A stretch of 64,000 nt of DNA from the NCBI RefSeq assembly GCF_026236535.1, contig NZ_JAHTMW010000020.1, positions 1 to 64,000 of the forward strand. The letters run 5' to 3'. Both the position numbers and the translations under genes were made by a program. Source of the stretch: Streptomyces sp. SKN60. GTDB taxonomy: Bacteria > Actinomycetota > Actinomycetes > Streptomycetales > Streptomycetaceae. Below are positions 1-7,387 of the stretch, piece by piece; positions within the stretch are counted from its first letter, which is position 1, and every line of letters begins with the position of its first letter. The notes under the pieces are model-generated. The model had not been told where the DNA came from. It searched no databases and saw only the letters and a list, made by a program, of their open reading frames with translations.

Positions 1-165
1 CTCCAGGACGGCCTGGAGTCCTACGAGGGCACGGTCCTGGCCGTCACCCACGACCGCTGGTTCGCCCGCTCCTTCGACCGCTATCTGGTCTTCGGCTCGG
101 ACGGTGTGGTGCGGGAGACCAGCGAGCCGGTGTGGGACGAGCGGCGGGTCGAGCGGGCCCGGTAG
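1..165 (+). CDS. ABC-F family ATPase, C-terminal end (partial)
   Basis: The window opens inside a gene; the last 54 codons run in frame 1 to a TAG stop. The peptide contains VTHDRWF, the H-switch of an ABC ATPase, preceded by LESYEGTVLAV as in the second nucleotide-binding domain of ABC-F proteins, which bind the ribosome and have no membrane domain. The tail after the H-switch is short (YLVFGSDGVV and about 20 further residues). The member of the family (EttA-like or antibiotic-resistance type) cannot be told from this fragment. Confidence 0.85.
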   Translation, partial: LQDGLESYEGTVLAVTHDRWFARSFDRYLVFGSDGVVRETSEPVWDERRVERAR

Positions 166-180
166 GGGTCGCGGCGCGTT

Positions 181-210
181 TTGACCCGTCCGGGGTGGCG
201 CGGGTACTGT
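181..210 (+). promoter_or_regulatory. Probable housekeeping promoter of rplM-rpsI
   Basis: TTGACC at 181-186 and TACTGT at 205-210 are separated by 18 bases, a good match to the HrdB-type -35/-10 pattern. It lies just after the stop of the preceding gene and about 180 bases before rplM, implying a long 5' leader. The leader holds a 10-base palindrome CTTGCGCAAG (257-266) and complementary TATGCG (221-226)/CGCATA (292-297) that could form a long-range stem; any regulatory role is inference. Confidence 0.6.
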
Positions 211-386
211 TGCGGTTTGTTATGCGTATTGGCTTCGTCGTTCTCACGCGAGGGGCCTTGCGCAAGTTCCCTGGAGCAGTTACCAGTGGCTCGCATACGG
301 GCAATGACCCGGCAGTGCAGGCCCCAGCTGCATGATCGCTTCAGGTGTGTCTGGACTCCATCCACTGAAGAAGCGAAGGCTACGAA

Positions 387-830
387 GTGCGTACGTACAG
401 CCCCAAGCCCGGCGATGTGACTCGCCAGTGGCACATCATCGACGCGCAGGACATCGTCCTGGGCCGCCTGGCGACGACGGCTGCGAACCTCCTGCGAGGC
501 AAGCACAAGCCCGTCTACGCGCCCCACATGGACATGGGCGACTTCGTCATCATCATCAACGCTGACAAGGTCCACCTGTCGGGCAACAAGAAGACCCAGA
601 AGATGGCGTACCGCCACTCCGGCTACCCGGGTGGTCTGCGCTCGATCCGCTACGACGAGCTCCTCGAGAAGAGCCCGGAGAAGGCCGTCGAGAAGGCCAT
701 CAAGGGCATGATCCCCAAGAACTCCCTGGGCCGTCAGATGCTCTCGAAGCTGAAGGTCTACGCGGGCGAGAACCACCCGCACGCTGCCCAGCAGCCGGTC
801 CCGTTCGAGATCACCCAGGTCGCGCAGTAG
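387..830 (+). CDS. rplM: 50S ribosomal protein L13
   Basis: Encodes L13, an early-assembling protein of the large ribosomal subunit. The 147-residue length matches bacterial L13 and the signature region around YRHSGYPGGL is present. The GTG start is chosen because L13 begins with a short MRTYSPK-type N-terminus; the purine stretch at 367-379 serves as ribosome-binding region. It is followed after 42 bases by rpsI, the conserved bacterial L13-S9 operon, and is transcribed from the promoter near 181. Confidence 0.97.
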   Translation: MRTYSPKPGDVTRQWHIIDAQDIVLGRLATTAANLLRGKHKPVYAPHMDMGDFVIIINADKVHLSGNKKTQKMAYRHSGYPGGLRSIRYDELLEKSPEKAVEKAIKGMIPKNSLGRQMLSKLKVYAGENHPHAAQQPVPFEITQVAQ

Positions 831-872
831 TTCCGGCCACCCCCTAAGAACGAAAGAAATCTGAGGAGCATC

Positions 873-1385
873 GTGGCCGAGACCACCCCCGAGACCCCCG
901 TCGACGAGTTCGAGGGCGTCGAGGAGTACACCACCGAGACCGAGATCGTCGAGGGTGACTACACCTCCGAGTCCCTCGCCTCCCGCTTCGGCGACCCGCA
1001 GCCGGCCGCCGGCCTGGGCCGTCGCAAGAACGCCATCGCCCGCGTCCGGATCGTTCCGGGCACCGGCAAGTGGAAGATCAACGGGCGCACGCTCGACAAC
1101 TACTTCCCGAACAAGGTGCACCAGCAGGAAGTCAACGAGCCCTTCAAGGTGCTCGAGCTGGACAACCGCTACGACGTCATCGCCCGCATCTCGGGTGGCG
1201 GCGTCTCCGGCCAGGCCGGCGCCCTGCGCCTCGGCGTGGCCCGCGCCCTGAACGAGGCGGACGTCGAGAACAACCGCCCGGCGCTGAAGAAGGCCGGCTT
1301 CCTCTCCCGCGACGACCGTGCGGTCGAGCGCAAGAAGGCCGGTCTCAAGAAGGCCCGTAAGGCCCCGCAGTACAGCAAGCGCTAA
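873..1385 (+). CDS. rpsI: 30S ribosomal protein S9
   Basis: Encodes S9, whose basic C-terminal tail reaches the P-site tRNA in the small subunit. The C-terminal domain contains GRRKNAIARVR and ends with the typical KKARKAPQYSKR tail. The first 45 residues are an acidic Glu/Thr-rich extension, as in other streptomycete S9 proteins, which makes the protein 170 rather than about 130 residues. The GTG start has a good Shine-Dalgarno (GAGGAG, 862-867). It is co-transcribed with rplM and followed by a strong terminator. Confidence 0.97.
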   Translation: MAETTPETPVDEFEGVEEYTTETEIVEGDYTSESLASRFGDPQPAAGLGRRKNAIARVRIVPGTGKWKINGRTLDNYFPNKVHQQEVNEPFKVLELDNRYDVIARISGGGVSGQAGALRLGVARALNEADVENNRPALKKAGFLSRDDRAVERKKAGLKKARKAPQYSKR

Positions 1386-1407
1386 TCGCCTGCTCGGTCT
1401 GCTTGGC

Positions 1408-1455
1408 CCGGACGCCCCGGTGGCACTGCCCGTGCTGCCGGGGCGTCCGGCTTTT
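1408..1455 (+). terminator. Intrinsic terminator of rplM-rpsI
   Basis: A perfect 13-bp stem (1408-1420 with 1438-1450) and 17-base loop are followed by CTTTT, 23 bases after the rpsI stop. Confidence 0.9.
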
Positions 1456-1585
1456 CCGGACCCTGGTTTCATAATCTTGGGCACGAACCCGGGCACTTCC
1501 CTGACTTCCCTGAGCCAAAAGCGGGCACCAGCCGGTCAGGGGATGCATGGGGGATCGCATTTCGGAGCACTTTCGGAGGACAGCT

Positions 1586-2944
1586 GTGGGACGACTCTTC
1601 GGCACGGACGGGGTACGCGGCGTGGCCAACGCCGACCTGACGGCGGAGCTGGCGCTCGGCCTGTCGGTCGCGGCCGCGCATGTGCTCGCCGAGACGGGCA
1701 CCTTTGAGGGCCATCGGCCGACCGCCGTGGTGGGGCGCGACCCGCGCGCCTCGGGAGAGTTCCTGGAGGCCGCCGTCGTGGCCGGCCTGGCGAGCGCGGG
1801 CGTCGACGTGCTGCGCGTCGGCGTGCTGCCCACCCCGGCCGTGGCGTATCTGACCGGCGCGCTCGGCGCCGACCTCGGCGTGATGCTGTCCGCCTCGCAC
1901 AACGCCATGCCCGACAACGGCATCAAGTTCTTCGCCCGCGGCGGCCACAAGCTCGCCGACGACCTCGAGGACCGCATCGAGTCCGTCTACGAGGAGCACC
2001 GCACCGGCGCCCCCTGGACCCGTCCCACCGGCTCCGGCGTCGGCCGGGTGCGCGACTACGACGAGGGCTTCGACAAGTACGTCGCCCACCTCATCGCCGT
2101 ACTGCCCAACCGCCTCGACGGTCTGAAGATCGTCCTCGACGAGGCGCACGGCGCCGCCGCCCGCGTCTCGCCCGAGGCCTTCTCCCGGGCCGGCGCCACC
2201 GTCGTCACCATCGGCGCCGAGCCGGACGGCCTCAACATCAACGACGGCTGCGGCTCCACCCACCTCGGCCTGCTCAAGGCCGCCGTGGTCGAGCACGGCG
2301 CCGCCTTCGGCATCGCCCACGACGGCGACGCCGACCGCTGCCTTGCCGTGGACCACACCGGTGCCGAGGTCGACGGCGACCAGATCCTCGCGATCCTCGC
2401 CCTCGCCATGCGCGAGGCCGGCACCCTGCGCGGCGACACCGTCGTCGGCACGGTGATGTCCAACCTCGGCTTCAAGCTGGCGATGGAGCGCGAGGGCCTG
2501 TCCCTCGTGCAGACCGCGGTCGGCGACCGCTACGTCCTGGAGTCGATGAAGGAGCACGGCTACGCCCTCGGCGGCGAGCAGTCCGGGCACGTCATCGTCC
2601 TCGACCACGCCACCACCGGCGACGGCACCCTCACCGGCCTGATGCTGGCGGCCCGCGTCGCCGCCACCGGCCGTTCGCTCGCCGACCTGGCCGGCGTCAT
2701 GGAGCGCCTCCCGCAGGTCCTCGTCAACGTCCCGAACGTCGACAAGTCCCGGGTGCAGACCTCCGCCGAACTCTCCCACGCCGTCGCCGAGGCCGAGCGC
2801 GAGCTCGGCACCACCGGCCGCGTGCTGCTCCGCCCCTCCGGCACCGAGCCGCTGGTCCGGGTCATGGTCGAGGCCGCGGACATCGAGCAGGCCCGCTCGG
2901 TCGCGGGACGGCTCGCCGATGTGGTGAAGTCCGCGCTCGGCTAA
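1586..2944 (+). CDS. glmM: Phosphoglucosamine mutase
   Basis: Converts glucosamine-6-phosphate to glucosamine-1-phosphate on the route to UDP-GlcNAc for peptidoglycan. The 452-residue protein has the active-site phosphoserine loop SASHN (Ser about 104), the metal-binding DGDADR loop and the C-terminal sugar-phosphate site PSGTEPLVRV. GTG at 1586 is chosen over an in-frame ATG at 1547 because GGAGGA (1575-1580) sits just before it and the family starts with MGRLFGTDGVRG. GlmS, which makes its substrate, is encoded 6 kb downstream. A hairpin terminator follows. Confidence 0.96.
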   Translation: MGRLFGTDGVRGVANADLTAELALGLSVAAAHVLAETGTFEGHRPTAVVGRDPRASGEFLEAAVVAGLASAGVDVLRVGVLPTPAVAYLTGALGADLGVMLSASHNAMPDNGIKFFARGGHKLADDLEDRIESVYEEHRTGAPWTRPTGSGVGRVRDYDEGFDKYVAHLIAVLPNRLDGLKIVLDEAHGAAARVSPEAFSRAGATVVTIGAEPDGLNINDGCGSTHLGLLKAAVVEHGAAFGIAHDGDADRCLAVDHTGAEVDGDQILAILALAMREAGTLRGDTVVGTVMSNLGFKLAMEREGLSLVQTAVGDRYVLESMKEHGYALGGEQSGHVIVLDHATTGDGTLTGLMLAARVAATGRSLADLAGVMERLPQVLVNVPNVDKSRVQTSAELSHAVAEAERELGTTGRVLLRPSGTEPLVRVMVEAADIEQARSVAGRLADVVKSALG

Positions 2945-2968
2945 GGCATGTGACGCACTGAAGGCTTT

Positions 2969-3000
2969 CCGACGGCCCCCGCTCCGGTGGGGGCCGTCGG
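2969..3000. terminator. Bidirectional terminator between glmM and DUF389 gene
   Basis: A perfect 12-bp stem (2969-2980 with 2989-3000) and 8-base loop lie between two convergent genes, 24 bases after the glmM stop and 6 bases before the end of the minus-strand gene. It lacks a long T-tract, as is usual in Streptomyces. Confidence 0.8.
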
Positions 3001-3005
3001 CGTGC

Positions 3006-3971
3006 TCAGCCCTTGCCGTTACGGGACGGGCGGGGCTTACGGGTCCAGTGGCCGCGCTGGGTGCGCCACAGCAGCACCTGCCCGAAGAGCGTGAGCGTGC
3101 CGGCCGCGATGATGCCGGTCAGGTTGAGCAGCAACTGCTCGATCGAGCCCCACATCTGGGCGTACTGCCCGTAGCTCAGCGCCACGGCCGCGTTGGCCCC
3201 GGCCGGCACCGTCGTCACGGAGATCGCGACCCCGATCAGCGCCCCCGACTTCGTCGAGGTGAGCGAGAGCGTGCCCGCCGCGCCCGCCAGCAGGGCGACG
3301 ACGAACGAGAACGGGTCCGGCTTCCAGATGAAGCTGGTGTTGGCGCGCGGCGCGTCCAGCTGCTCCACGCTGAACAGGCCGAGCGCGTCCATCCCCAGGC
3401 TGAACACGGTCGTCGCGACGATCGCCGCCGCGAAGCCGATGATCAGCGCGTACGAGGAACGGAGCACCAGCTTCGGCGAGCGCCGCACGATCCCCGTACA
3501 GATGCCGGCGAGCGGGCCGAACTCCGGGCCGACCGCCATCGCGCCCACGATCAGGATCGCGTTGTCGAGGACCACACCGCAGGCCGCGATCATCGTCGCG
3601 AGGATCATGAAGGCGCTGTAGGTGATGGTGAGCGTCGACTCCTCGTGGGTGGCGTCGGTCAGCTGCTCCCAGATGACCGCGTCGGCGGCCTCGCCGGGCG
3701 CCTCCTCCTCGGCGGCGGTCGCCCGGGTCGACAGCGACAGGTCGATGTTCTCGACGGCGATCGAGCCGTCCTCGTCGACCTTCAACTCCCGCATGCCGTG
3801 GATGAGTTCCTGCCCGGCCTCGCGGGCCACGTCGCACAGCACGAGGTCGCCGGCCGGGTCGCGGGCGGCGCCCGGCAGCACCACCAGGTGGGTGGTGCCG
3901 ACGGTCCGCTCGATGAGCGAGACGGCCGCGTCCGTGCGGTCGGGCGGAACGATCAGGCGCAGGTGCAGCAT
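3006..3971 (-). CDS. DUF389 domain membrane protein
   Basis: A 321-residue protein of the DUF389 family. The N-terminal 110 residues form a soluble domain rich in charged residues; several hydrophobic segments follow (for example AFMILATMIAACGVVL and LVLRSSYALIIGFAAAIVA), together with the family-typical ILIVGAMAVGPEFGP stretch and a C-terminal pair of helices. The basic tail RKPRPSRNGKG suggests a cytoplasmic C-terminus. The biochemical function of the family is not established. It lies downstream of coaA on the same strand with a 19-base gap. Confidence 0.85.
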   Translation of the reverse strand: MLHLRLIVPPDRTDAAVSLIERTVGTTHLVVLPGAARDPAGDLVLCDVAREAGQELIHGMRELKVDEDGSIAVENIDLSLSTRATAAEEEAPGEAADAVIWEQLTDATHEESTLTITYSAFMILATMIAACGVVLDNAILIVGAMAVGPEFGPLAGICTGIVRRSPKLVLRSSYALIIGFAAAIVATTVFSLGMDALGLFSVEQLDAPRANTSFIWKPDPFSFVVALLAGAAGTLSLTSTKSGALIGVAISVTTVPAGANAAVALSYGQYAQMWGSIEQLLLNLTGIIAAGTLTLFGQVLLWRTQRGHWTRKPRPSRNGKG

Positions 3972-3990
3972 GGGCCCGAGCTTACGGAGC

Positions 3991-4986
3991 TCAGAGCTTG
4001 CGCAGCGAAAGGCGCTGCACCTTGTGGTCCGCGCCCTTGCGGACGACCAGGGTCGCCCGGCCGCGGGTCGGGGCCACGTTCTCCAGGAGGTTGACCTTGT
4101 TGACGGTCCGCCACATCGTGCGGGCGTACTCCAGGGCCTCCTCCTCGGAGACCTGGGTCCAGCGCCGGAAGTACGAGGACGGGTCCTGGAAGGCGGTCTC
4201 GCGCAGCTTGCGGAAGCGGTTGAGGTACCAGCCCTCGATGTCCTCGGCGCGCGCGTCCACGTACACCGAGAAGTCGAAGTAGTCGGCGAGCCCGACCCGG
4301 GTCCGCCCGTCCTTGCCGGGCAGGGCCGGCTGGAGGACGTTGAGGCCCTCGACGATGAGGATGTCGGGGCGGCGCACCACGAGCTTCTCGTCCGGCACCC
4401 GGTCGTAGATGAGGTGCGAGTAGACGGGCGCGGTGACCTCGTCCTTGCCCGCCTTCACGTCGGCGACGAAGCGGGTGAGGGCGCGCCGGTCGTACGACTC
4501 GGGGAAGCCCTTGCGGGACATCAGGCCGCGCGCCTTCAGCTCCTCCATCGGGTAGAGGAAGCCGTCGGTGGTGATCCGCTCCACCCGCGGGTGCTCCGGC
4601 CAGCGCGCGAGCAGCGCCTGGAGGAGCCGGGCGACGGTCGACTTCCCGACGGCCACGGACCCGGCCACCCCTATGACGAAGGGCGTGCCGCGCTGCTCGG
4701 CCTTCTCGCCGAGGAAGGTGTTGAGCGCCCCGCGCAGCCCGCTGGTGGCCTGCACGTACAGGTTGAGCAGCCGGGACAGCGGCAGATAGACGTCCCGTAC
4801 CTCGTCGAGGTCGATGACGTCGCCGAGCCCCTGCAGCTGCTCGACCTCGTCGGCGGTGAGCGGCAGCGGCGTCTTGTCGCGCAGGGCGCTCCACTCGGCC
4901 CGCGTGAGGTCGACGTACGGCGTCGGCTCGGCGACGCGGCGCGGGCCGCTGCCCGTGCCGTTGCTTCGTGGCGGCGAAGTGATCAC
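3991..4986 (-). CDS. coaA: Type I pantothenate kinase
   Basis: Phosphorylates pantothenate with ATP, the first and usually controlling step of coenzyme A synthesis. The 331-residue protein carries the P-loop GVAGSVAVGKST (about 106-117) and the conserved TDGFLYPMEELKARGLM substrate-site region, with LIVEGLNVLQ in the second half. GTG at 4986 (reading ITSPPRSNG) is the best available start; the frame stays open far upstream, but that stretch overlaps the acyltransferase gene and is not conserved-looking. No strong Shine-Dalgarno is visible. Confidence 0.95.
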   Translation of the reverse strand: MITSPPRSNGTGSGPRRVAEPTPYVDLTRAEWSALRDKTPLPLTADEVEQLQGLGDVIDLDEVRDVYLPLSRLLNLYVQATSGLRGALNTFLGEKAEQRGTPFVIGVAGSVAVGKSTVARLLQALLARWPEHPRVERITTDGFLYPMEELKARGLMSRKGFPESYDRRALTRFVADVKAGKDEVTAPVYSHLIYDRVPDEKLVVRRPDILIVEGLNVLQPALPGKDGRTRVGLADYFDFSVYVDARAEDIEGWYLNRFRKLRETAFQDPSSYFRRWTQVSEEEALEYARTMWRTVNKVNLLENVAPTRGRATLVVRKGADHKVQRLSLRKL

Positions 4987-5042
4987 CCGGCCATTGTCGT
5001 GGCTGGGACTTGGTTGTGGGGGACCGGGGGCCGTGGGGTGGG

Positions 5043-6101
5043 TCACGCTCGGCGGGCGGGCAGCAGTCTGCGCAGCCGGCGCTCGGCCGGCTGCTCCACC
5101 AGCTCGTGCAGGAGGGCGGCGACCACGAGGGCGCCGAGGGCGGCCGCGCCCATCTCGGCGGCGTCGCGGAGCGGGCCCGGGCCCGGGCGGAAGCCGGCGT
5201 GGGCGAAGACCTTCAGGACGACCGCGTGGCAGAGGTAGTACGCGAACGACCACTCGCCGAGCTTCACCAGGGTGCGGGAGCGCAGCACCGAGCGGGTGCC
5301 CTGGCCGGCGCGTACGTCGGAGAGCGCGGCGCAGGCGATCAGCAGGGCGAACACCGGCATCAGGACGGCGTCGAAGAAGCCGATCTCGCCCCGGAAGGGG
5401 AAGGGGTGCAGCAGGTCGGGGCACTGCTCCCAGGCCCAGCAGAGCAGGATCGTGCCGCCGGTCAGCGCGGCGGCCGTGCCGGTGCCGCAGGGGGGCCGCC
5501 GGCCGCGGCGGACGAGCAGGCCGGTGCAGACGCCCAGGACGAACATCGGGCTCAGCGCGAGCGGCGAGGCCACGAGCAGCCGCTCGGAGGCGGCCGGGTG
5601 GTCGAGCAGCTGTGCGGCGACCCGGGTGGCCGCGGTGGTCGCGACGGCGGCCGCGGCCACGAGCGCGAGGGTCCCCGACGACCGGCGCAGCAGAATCCGC
5701 AGGACGAGCGGAAAAGAGAGATAGAAGAAGGCCTCGACGGACAGCGTCCAGGTGACGATGTTCAGCGTCATGAAGTGATCTGTGGTCCATGCCTGGGAAA
5801 ATGTGAGGGTCCACAGGATGTTCGGTTTCGAAATCGGCGCATGCCACCACCATTTCGTCAATGCGGCCGTCGCCAGTGTGGTCACCGCGAGCAGTGGCCA
5901 GATACGGGCGAAGCGCCGCCAGTAGTAATGCGGAGTGGTGTCGGTGGGGCGGGCCACCCAGGTCATGACGAAACCGGACAGAACGAAGAAGAACGGGACG
6001 CCTTCGTACCCGAGGGCGGCCAGGTCGGTGAGCGCCCGGCTTTCCCCGACGTAGCCCTTTGCGTGGAAAAGGAAGACGCTGAACGCGGCGAACCAGCGCA
6101 A
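5043..6101 (-). CDS. Acyltransferase 3 family membrane protein (start uncertain)
   Basis: An OafA/YrhL-like integral membrane O-acyltransferase, a family that acylates cell-surface or secreted carbohydrates and natural products. About ten hydrophobic helices are visible; the conserved His lies in SVFLFHAKG near the N-terminus and FFFVLSGFVM is the typical second motif. The coordinates use TTG at 6101, the only ordinary start codon in frame, but the family motif LTGLRWFAAF begins upstream of it. The frame is open to 6251, and an ATT at 6239-6237 preceded by AGGAG (6253-6249) could be the true start, giving 398 residues. A hidden indel is the other explanation. Confidence 0.85.
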   Translation of the reverse strand: MRWFAAFSVFLFHAKGYVGESRALTDLAALGYEGVPFFFVLSGFVMTWVARPTDTTPHYYWRRFARIWPLLAVTTLATAALTKWWWHAPISKPNILWTLTFSQAWTTDHFMTLNIVTWTLSVEAFFYLSFPLVLRILLRRSSGTLALVAAAAVATTAATRVAAQLLDHPAASERLLVASPLALSPMFVLGVCTGLLVRRGRRPPCGTGTAAALTGGTILLCWAWEQCPDLLHPFPFRGEIGFFDAVLMPVFALLIACAALSDVRAGQGTRSVLRSRTLVKLGEWSFAYYLCHAVVLKVFAHAGFRPGPGPLRDAAEMGAAALGALVVAALLHELVEQPAERRLRRLLPARRA

Positions 6102-6431
6102 TCCGGTCAGCGAGTCGACGCGGGTGCCGCCGAGCGGCAGGGTCCAGGGGACTGCGGGGGGCCGGCGGGCGGGGGCGGCGCGCGGTGGGGTGTGAACATG
6201 CTGTGTGGGGGTGGTGGAATTCTTCGTGATCGAGGAAATGGTGGCCCACTCCTAAGGGATCCCGACGGCAGGCGAAAAAGAGCCGCGAATTGCTTCGGCC
6301 GGTCCCGCAACGTAACACCCGCGGCCGGAGAATTGCGAAGACGGCCCGCGCTGCTTATGCCCGTATGGATCGGGCGATTCGGCCCGATGTCGGAATATCG
6401 AAGGGCCGGTCGTCTCTCCGGATCCCGTACA

Positions 6432-6458
6432 CCGACCTGACCGACCTGACCGACCTGC
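6432..6458. repeat. Three tandem 9-bp repeats upstream of a lipoprotein gene
   Basis: CCGACCTGA occurs at 6432-6440 and 6441-6449 and as CCGACCTGC at 6450-6458, about 80 bases before the lipoprotein start. The surrounding 6240-6536 gap otherwise shows no gene; it should hold the divergent promoters of the acyltransferase and lipoprotein genes. Confidence 0.7.
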
Positions 6459-6536
6459 CGGTCCTCGCTGTGCTCACGTGACCTGCGCACATAGGGTTCG
6501 CCAAGACAACGCAAAGCCGAAGAGAGAGTTCGATCC

Positions 6537-7292
6537 ATGAGAGCACGTGCCCTTCGTCACGCCGGTGCCGTCGCCGCGGTCACCACCCTCGCGCTCGCCC
6601 TCACCGCCTGCGGCGGCGAGGAGAAGAAGCAGGAGGACACCGGCAAGGCGGACGCCTCCGCGTCCGCCGCGGCGAAGCCCGACGTGAAGGCGCTGTCGGC
6701 GGCGGAGCTCGAGAAGCTCGTCGTCGGCCAGGCCGACCTCAAGGGCTACCAGGTGAAGAAGGCCAAGAGCGACGAGGTGCTGAACCCCGGCGACGTCAGC
6801 GCCGACAAGCCCGCCTGCGAGCCGCTCGCCGAGGCCATGTCCTGGATCGCGCCCGGCACCCCCGGCGCCAAGGTGGTCCGCAAGGCCATCCAGGTCCCCG
6901 CCCAGGACGCGGCCGCCGACCCGGAGAAGGCCCTCGGCGCCCTCGCCACGCCCATGACCACGGTGACCCTCGGCTCGTACGCCGGTCAGGGCGCCGAGCA
7001 GGCCTTCGCCTCGCTCAAGACCGCGGGCACCGACTGCGCCGGCGGCTTCACCGCCACCGCGAGCGGCGAGAAGGTCAAGGTCACCAAGGTCGCCGCGGAC
7101 ACCGCGGCCGGCGGCGACGAGACACTGGCCTGGACGATCACCAGCGATCTCGACGGCACCCCGATGGTCACCAAGCTCGCCGTGCTCCGCAAGGGCAACA
7201 CCCTCGCCGGCTTCGCGACGATGAGCCTCGGCGGCGAGGTCAAGGAGCAGCCCAAGACCGTCATCGAGGTCCAGGCCGCCAAGCTGCGCTGA
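6537..7292 (+). CDS. Putative lipoprotein, unknown function
   Basis: A 251-residue secreted protein with a signal peptide (RARALRH, then a hydrophobic core) ending in the lipobox LTAC with Cys25, so it should be lipid-anchored on the outer face of the membrane. A charged Lys/Glu/Ala linker (about 26-50) precedes a compact domain with two cysteines (in KPACEPL and GTDCAGG) that could form a disulphide. No catalytic motif is recognised; the size and fold resemble small actinobacterial binding or sensor lipoproteins, which is inference. The ATG has a purine-rich AGAGAGAG ribosome-binding region. Confidence 0.85.
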   Translation: MRARALRHAGAVAAVTTLALALTACGGEEKKQEDTGKADASASAAAKPDVKALSAAELEKLVVGQADLKGYQVKKAKSDEVLNPGDVSADKPACEPLAEAMSWIAPGTPGAKVVRKAIQVPAQDAAADPEKALGALATPMTTVTLGSYAGQGAEQAFASLKTAGTDCAGGFTATASGEKVKVTKVAADTAAGGDETLAWTITSDLDGTPMVTKLAVLRKGNTLAGFATMSLGGEVKEQPKTVIEVQAAKLR

Positions 7293-7375
7293 GCCGGGCC
7301 CATCCGGCCCGTCCGGCCCGTCCGGCCCATCAAGCCGGTCCGGCCCGGATCCGGCCGCTCCGGGCCGCTGAGCCG

Positions 7376-7387
7376 TAGGCTGCCGCT
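7376..7387 (+). promoter_or_regulatory. -10 element predicting a leaderless glmS transcript
   Basis: TAGGCT at 7376-7381 stands exactly 6 bases before the glmS ATG, so transcription would begin at or next to the start codon. No Shine-Dalgarno is present. The preceding 80 bases are low-complexity CCGGCCC repeats. Confidence 0.55.

Noticed and set aside
3991..6318. Uninterrupted 775-codon minus-strand frame
   Set aside because: Only the coaA part is conserved; the upstream part is an open shadow of the acyltransferase gene caused by high GC.
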